From Zizania palustris (taxonomy: Eukaryota; Streptophyta; Magnoliopsida; Poales; Poaceae), in assembly GCA_019279435.1 (NCBI GenBank), contig JAAALK010000284.1, positions 20,007,778 to 20,071,777 on the forward strand: a stretch of DNA of 64,000 nt. Reading direction: 5' to 3'. Positions 23,601 to 35,600 of this stretch are shown in pieces (position 1 is the first letter of the stretch; each line of letters opens with the position of its first letter). A program made the translations under genes and the position numbers. The notes beneath the pieces are model-generated. The model was not told the DNA's origin, ran no database searches, and was given only the letters and a program-made list of their open reading frames with translations.

Positions 23601-26600
23601 CAATATCACTCCTGATTACTCCTCTCTTCGAATTTTTAGGTGTGCGTGTTGGCCCAATCTTCGCCCCTACAATTCCCGCAAACTCCAGTTTTGCTCCAAA
23701 CAATGTACCTTTCTTGGATATAGCAATATGCATAAAGGATTCAAGTGTCTAGATATCTCAATGGGAGAATTTACATCTCTAGAGATGTTTAGATGTTTTT
23801 GATGAACATGTCTTTCCTTTTACCCATCTTCATCCAAATGCAGGAGCTAGACTTCAATCTGAGATCTTCCTTCCAAAAGAGTTGTTGAATCCTATTGATC
23901 ACGGGGGTGAAACTGTGTTTGATCAATCTACTAATCCTATTGAATTAGATGATGTTGCAGAAATTACTTCACAACAAAAACACTTGAAGAAAGTCCCTGC
24001 ATCAGCACCATGAATTATTTCAGAACAGAACCTCCCTGCATCAGCACCAGAAATTATTTCAGAATAGAACCTCTCTTGAAGTGGAAGTTCCTGCATCAGT
24101 ACCAACTATTTTTGAAGATTTGGTTGCAACAGAAGATCGACCACCTATTACCAAAGTTTACAGCCGACGTCTCAAGTCTACCACACCTACTCTTGAAGAT
24201 GAACCTGCTGAAATTCAATCTGAACTATTGAATGCCACTGCTGAAATATCTGTACCGAGTTCTAAAGAAGACAAAACATCAGCACCTCCCTCTTCTAGTG
24301 CGGCAACACCAACCTCACGACATCAACCAGTGACAAGATCACAACGAGGTATTGTTAAACATGTTGTTTTCACTGATGGCTGAGTCAAGTATGCAGATGG
24401 ACGTGTTAAATATGGTTTTCTTGCTTCTAATGGTGAACCATATAACATAGAAGAGGCTTTCCAAGACGAGAATTGGAAAGATACTATGGATGCAGAATAC
24501 ATGGCACTTAAGGACAACAAAACATGACATCTTGTTCCTCCCAAGAATGGAATGAATTTAATTGATTGCAAGTGGGTTTATAAAATTAAAAGAAGGGCTG
24601 ATGGAAGCATTGACAGATATAAGGCTTGTCTAGTAGCAAAAGGTTTTAAATAAAGATATGGGATCGATTATGAAGACATGTTTAGCCCAGTTGTTAAGGC
24701 TGCATCTATTGGGATAATCTTGTCTATTGCCATTGCAAATGGATGGAGTCTTCGCCAACTTGATATCCAAAACGTGTTTCATGGTGTTCTTGAGGAAGAT
24801 ATCTATATGAAACAACCTCCTGGGTATGAAGATCAGCAACTCAAGAATTGTGTGTAAGTTAGATAAGTCTTTATATGGGCTAAAACAAGCGCCAAGAGCG
24901 TGGTACTCCAGACTTAGTAAGAAGCTGCAATAACTTGATTTTATTCCCTCTAAAGCTGGCACGTCATTGTTCTTTCTTAAACAAGGAAGCACTGTTATTT
25001 TTATGCTCATATATGTTGACATAATTGTTGCCAACTCCAATACAGATGCTACAACAGCCCTTCTTCAGGACTTGAAGGCTGAATTTCCTGTGAAAGATCT
25101 GGGTGAATTGCACTATTTCTTAGGAATTGAAGTCAAGAAAGCACAAGATGGTATTCTATTGATTCAAGAAAAATATGCAGTTAATTTATTAAAGAAGGTA
25201 CAAATGTACAACTACAAACTAGTTAATATACCCATGTCAACGACGGGCAAAATTATAGCTCAAGGAGAGCAGCTTGGACCTGAAGACAGTACAAGGTATA
25301 GGAGCATTGTTGGAGCATTGCAGTACTTAACTTTAACCAGACCTGATATATCATTCTCAGTTAATAAAGTTTGTCAATATCTACATGCTCCAACCACTAT
25401 GCATTGGACAGCCATTAAAAGGATCCTCAGATATTTGAAGCATACACTAGGAATTGGTTTAAAGATAAGTAAGTCATCTTCAATGCTTGTCTCAACGTTT
25501 TTTGATACAGATTGGGCAGGATGCTTAGATGATCGAAGATCAACAGGAGGCTTTGCGGTTTTCTTAGGAAAAAATCTGGTTTCATGGAGTGCTCGAAAAC
25601 AAGCAACCGTATCTAGATCAAGCACAAAAGCTGAATACAAGTCTGTGGCTAATGCCACAGCCGAAATTATATAGGTACAAACTCTTCTCAAAGAACTAGG
25701 TGTAAAAAGTCCATCTATAGCAAAGTTATGGTGTGAAAATGTTGGTGCAACATATCTCTCTGCTAATCATGTTTTCCATGCTCGTACAAAACACATTGAG
25801 GTAGATTATCACTTTGTCAGAGAAAGAGTAAAAGATAAGTTATTGGATATTGGACTTGTGTCCTTAGGGGATCAAGTTGCAGATGGATTCACAAAGGCTC
25901 TCCCACTAAGACAGCTTGAAGAATTCAGATACAATCTCAACTTAGACAAGTTGTGATTGAGGGGGACTGTTAGAGATAGACTTAGTTATCTATAGATAGA
26001 ATATATTCTATTATGTAAAGCTGTCATGAATAATCAGGAAAGCCAGGCTGGGTTTATAGAAAGGATAGATTGATTGAAACGTGAAGGGACCGGCAGAGGT
26101 TCTTAAGGCCAAATAGAGATAATTCACACTTACAACATATATTTGTATTGGGTTTATATGCCCCATGAGGAAAATCATGCTTTTGAAATTTCATGGCAAC
26201 AGTGGTTCTACCAATATTATGATCAAGATTGTCTAAAAAACATGATCAAGATAAGGAATGAGGCTAGGTAACATGAACAAGACAAAAGGAATGAAAAAGT
26301 ATATGTAGCCCCCTAAAGTATAGTGGATGGTCTGAGACTCTAAGGTAGTGTTTGGTTTGGTGTACAACGAGAAATGGAACGGGATGGTTCGGAACCAGTT
26401 CGTTCGTCAAAAAAACCGGAACCACACGGTTCAGCATTTACAGGGAATATTCTGTTTCTGGGAATCGTTTGGTTCCACTTGATTTCACTCCATCCCTCAA
26501 ACCAAACAGCAGTATCATCTCATATTAGAAACCATTCCGTTCCGTTCCTCTTCATACAGAGAACCAAACACTACCTAAGTAGACTGTAGACTTTCCCTAA

Positions 26601-29600
26601 AAAGAAATAATACTGATGTGTATAAGCGGATGAAATAACGCATGGGCCTTAACAAATTATATGGTTTTTCACAATTTGGTATGATACACTAGATAATAGG
26701 ATGATTATAGGTTATACTGCTAATTATATGCTGTTCCAAAAAATTAAGGTACAAAAAATCAAAGAACTGTTGGATAATTCAACATTCAACTGAAATGTGG
26801 CAAAATGTTAAAAAAATGCAGCACAGAAACATATCACAATCTACTGTCTCTTTTTCTGAAAACTAACATTCAAATTTAGCTATTAACATTCGCATTGAGT
26901 AGACCTAAGCAGCTTAATGAAATGTTGCAACTTGCAATGATAGTGCAATCTTGCTACTGTAGTAAATATATATTGCAATATTGTTTCACAGCTACCATGA
27001 TTCATGAGTACTCATTTTTCTAAAGCATTCTATATTTAAAACTTTAACTAGCGTTTTTATATATGCACCTCCAATTTCCTGTCAAAATAATATTCAACCA
27101 GATTATCAGGCAACATTTGGCTGGTTTTGTTATGTTATATCCTGAAGAGATGAATCATGCATTTTCAACAAATATACACTATTTTGGACAGTTCTCCAAT
27201 TTCTAAAAAGTCCTCCACACTGATTATACAACAAAAACTCGACACATGAGCATTACCACTTACCACAGTTCAGTTAGTATCACTGTGAAGACCTTTTGCA
27301 TAGCACACCACATTCAACTCATAAAGCCTTTGAAGTAAACAAGGAAATTTTGAATTGAATTAAAAATTAGTTTTCCTACCTGTGGTGTTGGAGATGGAGG
27401 CGCAGCATCCATGGGAGAAAGTGCTGCAGCTTTATTGGCCAATTTGTATAGTGCTATTGAACCGTCTAGCTGATGTTTCAGACTCACCGAAACCAGAAGA
27501 TCAAGAAGCAACTCAACACCTGAAATAACCCAGAAATTAATCAATGGTAAATGTAACACAAAGGAAATTGTTAGCCTCACCCCACCTAGCCAACCCAACC
27601 ATAAAACCTAGGCGTTATAGTGGGAGAGGTGGGGGCTTTTATCCATAGTCCAACATTCCCCCTACGGCGTGCGAGCCCGGCGTAGCCCGCAGCAGGTTCT
27701 AGAGGCCCGGCGTAGCCCGCAACAGGTCTCAGCACACTAGATAGGCGCAGGGGAAAACACGCAGCGGAAATGCGGAAATGCGTGGCCAGAGGGATTCGAA
27801 CCCAGGACCTTGGCTCTGATACCATGTTAGTTCACCCCACCTAGCCAACCCAACCATAAAACCTAGGCGTTATAGTGGGAGAGGTGGGGGCTTTTATCCA
27901 TAGTCCAACAGAAATAAAAGAGCATTTTTTGTGGATTTCAAATTGTGCATACCATTGTTATCAATAAAAATTGTTCTTTGGTCTTCAGGCGCACAGAGAT
28001 GTGCCAGGGCCAGAGCAACACGCCTCTGCACAGATTTTTCTCCTACTCTCATCATATAAAGCAAGTGCTTCAACACCTGTAAAACATCAGACAGGAAACA
28101 ACTGGACTAAATCCTACAGTGTGACAAACAAAAGCAAAATCTAGTGAGCACTGACACAGCTTACTCGTCCATTTATCTTCTCCTCTAACCTTTTTAACGT
28201 CTTAGCTACACAATCCTTTGTGGCCTGAAATTTGAAATTACTTAATTAAAGTCAGTTGCATGAAAATAACCAACAATATTATGATAGATGTAATACCTGG
28301 ACAATGAATTCTCCATCTTGCAACTTTTGTACACCTCCTACTTTAATGAAGTCAGATACATAGTCCTATAATAAGAAAAGTGTAGTCATTTAATCTGAAA
28401 ATTTTGAATAGACCTCATTCCCTTCTCAGAAGGAACATCAAATTATCAATCTAGTAGTGAGGAAAAACTATTCACAAACTGGCTACCCTTTTGTTTAAAT
28501 AATCATGAATTACCTCATTATCAGCAACACCGTAAAGGGCAAAAGCAGCATTATGTTGGAGAGAACCATTTTTTGAGTCGAGAAGCTTTAGAAGAGGCAC
28601 CAGACCACCATTATATGCAATCCCCGCTTGGTTATGTGTGTCCTGGAAATAAATGAATTTCTCTGTGAAATTGACTGGTGCAGGCTACAATTGAGATCCT
28701 TAAAATGTTTAGAGCCTAGCACTTTGAAAAAAACTATGCATGTGTGTCAAATATTTGGATTCTTCGTCACCAATATACATAATGTGTTGTTTTCAAGTGC
28801 AGAAACAGTTTGATAGGAAAAAACTAAAATATCCAGCGTATATAGGATTGACCATTTGGACATGTTTCAGCGTATGAAGACCACAGGATATTATTACCAC
28901 CATGGTAAGATATTGGTATTTTGGTTAATGTAGATAAAGCAGTTTAATTTAGTATGACTGCATGTGGATTATCCCTTACATAAATATAGTCAAATAATCT
29001 AGAAAGGGAAGTTAACACATTAAATTTTGTTGATGTCATGGTGTCAGTGTGTTGGCAATGGTGGAACCAGAGGTGGAGAACCTTGGCTACGTAGGGCGTA
29101 GCCGCGGGTAGCAGAGGAGCGAGGTTTTGCCCCTCGGCTCCCTATTTTGTTAGAGGGTAGAGATAGGAAAATGACAATTTCATTCTTGATTATTCCTGAG
29201 AGTGCCCAGCAGCTTACATAGCCATTTGGCAGCTAATTTCCCTCAAATCCCTCTCAATTATTCCCTAGTCACTTTCTAAAAGTAGCACCTGCTAATTATG
29301 TGGCCAAATTCCTTTCTACAGGCGCCATTCTAGCCACTATCATGGCTTGATGGACTTGCCTTATTGGCTTGTATCTCTTTCCCCACATGACAGTTGATGT
29401 TAAATAAGTTGTAGTGATGTATTTTGCATGGGTGATTTACTGATTTTAAACTGTTACTCGAAAGAATCAATCAACTAGTGACAATATAGGGCCTATCCCT
29501 CAGCCTGCAGAACCATTCCCACAAGCACAGATTCAAGAGGCTTATAAAGTAGTAAATCAATCAACTAGTGAGTAGTGACAATATAGGGCCTATCCGCCTA

Positions 29601-32600
29601 TCCCTCAGCCTGTAGAAACCATTCCCACAAGCACAGATTCAAGAGGCTTATAAAGTAGTAAATGTTACGTGTCATAGATCACAAGATAATGGATACAGTG
29701 CAAAAGCAAACAGACAAAAACCATGGCCACTGTTGCCATTGTGGTTGCCTCCATCATCAGGACTCTCTGGGCGAGGATGCACCTTGCCATCTTTGTCTTC
29801 GACGCCCTCATTGGTGAGGACAGCAACTCCATCTGATGTTCTATCGATTTTCTTTTCAATTAGCGTCAATCCATAGTAGTGGTCGTCGAGGCGGTCGTTC
29901 ATCGTAGTCATCTAGCCCAACAGCCGAGTAATTGCCACCATGAGGAAGTTAAGCTTCTCATCCACGTACATGGTCGCAGGATCTTGAGCAGAACCAGACA
30001 TAGTTGTCGATGTTCCAACCAGCTCTGATACCAAATTCATACTGGCTAGGTTGACAAGGTAAATCTCATCCTAACCGGGGAGACCTTTATTCCTTGATGC
30101 CCTAAGACAACTATGGCCAGCACCTTTTATAACCCAAGGTGACTTAGGCCCTAAGACTCAACATCAATCTAATTTGCTATAACATCAATCTAATCTGCTA
30201 AACCAATATCAATCTAATCTACTACGCTTTAGGAACTAAACAGAATTTAGGGAAATAGATAACTAACAAATATTCCTAATATTTAGTCCTACTTAACTAC
30301 TACTGCCTGCCTATAGGCTATAACAGCAATAGATGTGAAGTGTATACTGATCACAATAGCTTGAAATATATCTTCAACCAGACAGACTTAAACCTGAGGC
30401 AAAGCAGATGGTTAGAATTAATCAGGATTATGACTTAGACATACACTACCATCCTAGCAAGGCCAATGTACTGGCAAATGCCTTAAGTCAAAAAGCACAT
30501 TGCAACATGGCAATAGTAGGAGCAGCCCAAGATCAGTTGTGCAAAGATTTTGAGAAACTCGGACTTATCATAGTAAAACCTGGTACTCTAGCCACATTAG
30601 ATGTAGTCCCCACCTTGGCGGACCAGATTAGAGATTCCCAACTTGAAGATCAAGGAATTAAAACCATCAAGGAAAACATACTCCAAGAAAAATGTTCTGA
30701 GTTCACTATTGATGATCAAAGAACTTTATGGATGGGAAAATGTATATGTGTACCAGTGTTCTAAACGGAGGCGCTAGGCGAGCACCTAGGCGGAATTAGG
30801 TGCTGGGTGCCACCCCAATGCCGCACGGAAGGCTTGGGCGGCCGGCTGGGCGAGCGGGGTGCCTAGGCTAGTCAACCGTAGCCTGGGCAGTTGACCGCGG
30901 CGCCTAGGCACCCTAGCGGTGGCAGCGGCTAGCTATATATGACGCTTGTCCAGGGGGAAACAACAAAAACGTCATGGTTTTAGGGTTTCTGAGTTGCAGT
31001 CCACCCAGCCACCGTCATGACTCCTGTTCCATGGCTCCGGGCTTGCGCACAGCACTCTGGCACTCGCTTCGGGCTCGCATGCTGCCCTCCAGCGTTGTGC
31101 TTTGGCCTCAGGTGCCGCGCTCTGGCCTCGTGTACCCATTGTTTCACGCGCTCACCATAGGTGGCAACACTCAGCCGAGTGGCCCGAGCTAGTGGAATGC
31201 TAGGACAGGGAGAAGAGAAGGGGAGGGGCAGGCGTGGCTAAGGGAAAGAAGAAGAGGATAAGCCTGTTGCCTGGGATTCTAAGGAAAAGTAAAGACAATG
31301 CGTGGGAAAAGGTGTGGCTGGGAAGGAGAACAATTAGGTGCCGCCTGGGACTCCGGGAGAAAGCGCCTAGACCTTGGAATAGGAAAATTAACTATGGACG
31401 CCTGGATTGCAGGAAAAATAATTATGGATACCTAGTAATGCAAAGAAAAAGCAGAAGAAAACTGGCAGACCTAGGCGCCGCCTAGGCGCCTCTAGGTGCT
31501 AGGCGCCAGGTAGCCGCCTGACTAGCGCATAGCGCCTACGTGAACACTGATGTGCACTAGATGAGAGACGTCTAAAGGACATGATTCTCATTGAAGCTCA
31601 TCAGTCAGCATACTCTGCACCCGGGAAGTACCAAGATGTACTAAGATCTAAAGAAACATTTTTGGTGGTCCAAAATGAAGGATATCATGGACTACGTGGC
31701 CCATTGTGACATCTGTCAGCGAGTCAAGGGTCAAGGCAGAACATCTAAAACCTACTGGACTGTTACAACTACTTCCAATCCCCAAGTGGAAATAGGAAGA
31801 GATCAGTATGGATTTTATAACTAGTCTGCCTCAGACTCAAAGAGGATATGACTAATGACTCTATTTGGGTAATAGTGGACCGTCTCACTAAAGTTGCTCA
31901 TTTTATTCCAATCAAGACTACTTACAATAGTAAACAGCTAGCAAATTTGTACATGAATCATATCGTTTGTTAGCATGTACTACCCAAGAGGATCGTATCC
32001 AATAGAGGAACCCAGTTCACCTCAAGGTTTTGGGAGCAGCTGCATGAAGCCCTTGGTACTCACTTAAATTTCAGTACTACATATCATCCTTAGACAGATG
32101 GCCAAACAGAGAGGGTAAATCAAATATTAGAGGATATGTTGAGAGTCTGCGCTCTAGAGTTAAGAGGCAGTTGGAATCTATGCTTGCCATATGCAGAATT
32201 TTCCTATAGCAATAGCTATTAAGCCAGTATACAGATGTTCCCGCATGAGACATTATATGGACGAAAGTGTAGGACACCATTATGTTGGGATGATAAAAGT
32301 GGTAAGAAGATGTTTGGGCCAGATATTATTGAATCAGCTGAAAGCCAGGTCAAGATCATCTGCAACCGTCTTCACTGCCTAGAGTCGACAAAAGAGCTAT
32401 GCAGACCGTCGTCGCATAATGCTTGAGTTTGAAGTTGGTGATTATGTATACCTATGGGTATCACCCCTGCGTGGTGTTAAGAGATTTGATATCTCTTGAA
32501 AGTTAGCACCAAGGTATATTGGACCATATCCTATCACAGCCGACGAGGTGAAGTTACTTATCAGTTGGAACTTCCTGCTACCTTGGCTGATGTGCAGATT

Positions 32601-35600
32601 GTGTTCCATGTATCCCAACTGAAGTGCCTATGCATTCTTGAAGAGCAAGTGCCCCTAGAAGGTGTGACATTTGAAAAGAACCTAACTTATGAAGAGCAGC
32701 TGCTTCATTTTTTGAAAAGAATGTCAGACTCAACAAAAGGTGATCAAGTTCTACAAGGTTTATTCACCTAGCGTCAGATCGAGATTTTCTTAAGGGGGTA
32801 GGTTTGTAAAACCCATTTTTCCGAAGCAATTCAAAAACATAATTGAGATCGAATTTAAATTTGAATCTTTGATAATTTGATTTGAACAATAGTTCCAAAG
32901 TAAATTAATCCTCAACTAATTAGTAATTACTATTCCAAATCTGAAAACACTATTTCCGTCCAAATATCAATTTCCTTCTAATCTAATTATTCAAACCAAA
33001 TTTTGGAATTTTGAATCATTTTCCCTTTTCAAATTCAAAAGGGACGGGTCGTTACATGCTATATCATTGATTCACTGTTAGTGTTCTTTCAATGCTACAT
33101 CCATAAAAGACACAGTAAACAGTTTACTAACAAACATAAGTGGCCAGATTAGTGTTGCTAAATAAAACAAGGATAATTAATTAAACCTGAGCAAGCCTTC
33201 CAAGGGCAAAAGCAGACATTTCTCGGAGTTGGACATCAGCTGACTGTAGCATTTCAATTAGCGGTCGTACTGCGCCTCTTTGCACAATATGGACCTGTAA
33301 CGAACACACATGCACAGAATGTTTACCAATGAACAGGTAAGAACACAGTAAAATATTTAGCAAGCTCAACTCAAAAGGCAATCCTTTAAGTTTGACAAAC
33401 AAAGTAGAACCGCAGCATCTCTCACACGAGAGTACTATATCAAAGGGAAAGTTCTGTTGCATCAATTGATTCAACTCATCATAAAAGAATTAAAAATAAG
33501 CCAATTAACAATGAATGAAGATTCATCAAGTACCTTGCAATCAGAGTCAGCCGAAGCAAACTGCCCTAGCAACAAAGCTGCCTCTCTTTGACTCTCCGTA
33601 CAGCAAGAACTGTAAAACAAACAATCATAAGATAACAAGCAACCTATCCTTATCAAGTTAAAGCACTGAAGTTAATCAGCTTTCAGAAATATGTGCACAA
33701 TGATATCTTTGCAGTAGTTACTAGTTAGACGTATGGCCTGTTCAACCAAGCAAGCGGATACTACTGTAGTAATTGGAAATTTCAAAAGTTCTCATGCAGA
33801 GCTCAGATTATAGTTATCAGGAGTAGAATTCAACAAATATTTTTTTTTGAAATAGGCCACACGAACCTGACCTTGTTTAAAGGTCATGGGTGTGTCGAGA
33901 TGTGATACGAGAACTTCCCAAGAGGTCATCCATCTTGGTATTACTCCCGCCTGGACACACTTAATATTAGAGTTCTAACGAGATTTGGTGCCAGCTAACT
34001 CACATCCCTTTCATTCAACAAATATATATAATATGATTTATGCGTCAATGACTCGATGTTTCCCAAATACAGTTTAAAACTGTAATCCTAAATTGCATAT
34101 GACAATTATACCTTAATAACCCAATTACAGGTTGGAGGGCCCCTGCATTAAGAACCTCTTTCTTGATATTTGGGGATGAATGAACCAAATTTCCGATTAC
34201 ACCAACCTGACATTTCAACAGAGTATTTATTGGCATGCATTATAATGAAGAGAGCATAAACAGGGGTAGTTCCAAAACTAGGGTGGAATCCATGCAAGAT
34301 TGTTGTAATGCATGTAGGATCAACAAAATATTTCAGATTTAGCTTGGCAATCCCATCAACTTGCTTAATAGAACCAGTTACATTGATAGGCCATCCTCCA
34401 GTCAAATGACTAAAAACTGCCACATGACAAATCATGGTGGGGACCTAAGCATCTTCAAAATTGGTAATTAGGAGCTCAAACTTATTTTATCAATTCAGTA
34501 TCCTAACATGCTATTTACCCCTTCATTAACCTGTAGGTGGGCCTAATTAGCTTCTTAACCAAGTTCATGCTAAGTTTTCAGCACACTAATCTATGTTTTG
34601 TCCCAGACATGCAAGCTTACATGGTTTAATATGTTCATGCAGTATGCTCATTTCATCCAACCAAGTACAACAATCAAGCAACAAAGCCAAATTTGGGTGT
34701 GTATGAGGATCTCTATCTATCTATCTATCTCGCTCTCTCTCTCTCTATCTATCTATCTATCTCTATCTCTCTATATATATACACACTTCAAAAAGTGAAT
34801 TCTGATACATCTTAAATCTTAATATTGCTATGAAACAATATTATTTATCTGAGGTTAATTCTAGTCTATACATCAGAACCAATGTGGGATATCTGTTTAA
34901 GAGCACTATCATGGTGCTTCAATGTGAATGACTGAATGTTAATGAATTCACACCTTAGATGCAAAAATCTTTGAATAGTTTATGTGTTGCACATAATGTA
35001 AATGCCACATGATGGTAGACAGGATGTAAGGTAAGCACCAATCAACTAGGTTCCATTCCAACTGAAAAAACAATTATGAATTATTCTGTAAAACATAGTT
35101 ATGATTTAACATTAAGTTGTAGACAGGATTGAAATACTGGTGTTACACTGGTTACTGATTTCACCATCACTATAGATAACACTTTAGTTATCAGTGCCAA
35201 GTACCCTACATTGGTTTTGAGGTATTGTTAATTGATCTGAATGTTGTATGTTATCATTTACTATTTGGAGTTCAGAGTAGGAAAGAGTATGAATCAACTT
35301 CAAATAAAATTTGCTACAGTAAACCACAAACACAGTGGAGTTCAATCGTTCTGGGAAAAAGAGTATAACTTCTGAATCAAGATTTCAGATAATTACTTGG
35401 AACATCAACAGCAAAAATGCATAATTATTGCATATATTGGTCAGCATCAACCCAAAAAAAGGTCTGCCGGAGAAGTGCAGTTCATAATAAAAAATGAATT
35501 CTTAGATTCTTACTGCTTCATAGTGAATTGCAGCATCCTCTGATCGAAGCATTAAGATCAGAGTTGGCAAAGCATTGCAATCAACAATCTGCATCAAAGG

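Larger units (their letters stand above)
19769..26128 (+). mobile_element. Complete but dead Copia retrotransposon in ARIA-like intron 13
   Basis: The 5' LTR (19769-20014) and 3' LTR (25968-26128) are flanked by the 5-bp duplication CTTAC (19764-19768, 26129-26133). The primer-binding site TGGTATCAGAGCC (20015-20027) matches initiator Met-tRNA. A purine tract GAGGGGGA precedes the 3' LTR. Gene order is gag, protease, integrase, RT, RNase H (copia order). Two hAT elements are nested in it, one beside the PBS and one in gag before the zinc knuckle. It is antisense to the host gene. Confidence 0.95.
30335..33056 (+). pseudogene. Truncated Gypsy pol with 3' LTR, in ARIA-like intron 8
   Basis: The left end enters within RNase H (TDHNSLKYIFNQTDLNLRQ, then SKANVLANALSQ). 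After a nested hAT come the integrase zinc region, a core with GTQFTSRFWEQLHEALG and TDGQTERVNQILEDML, and a C-terminal part with SPLRGVKRFD and GPYPI. In-frame stops are numerous. A purine tract AAGGGGGTAGG leads into a 3' LTR (32805-33056) that starts TGTAAAACCC and ends GTTACA. Gag, protease, most of RT and the 5' LTR are missing. Confidence 0.85.

Noticed and set aside
27770..27830. Possible tRNA gene from the GGTTCGAATCCC box
   Set aside because: No cloverleaf can be drawn. The box belongs to the internal domain of the SMART element next to its PBS.
33895..34009. Functional 5S rRNA gene
   Set aside because: A deletion near the 5' end, many substitutions, a poly(A) tail and a 13-bp duplication show it is a retroposed copy.
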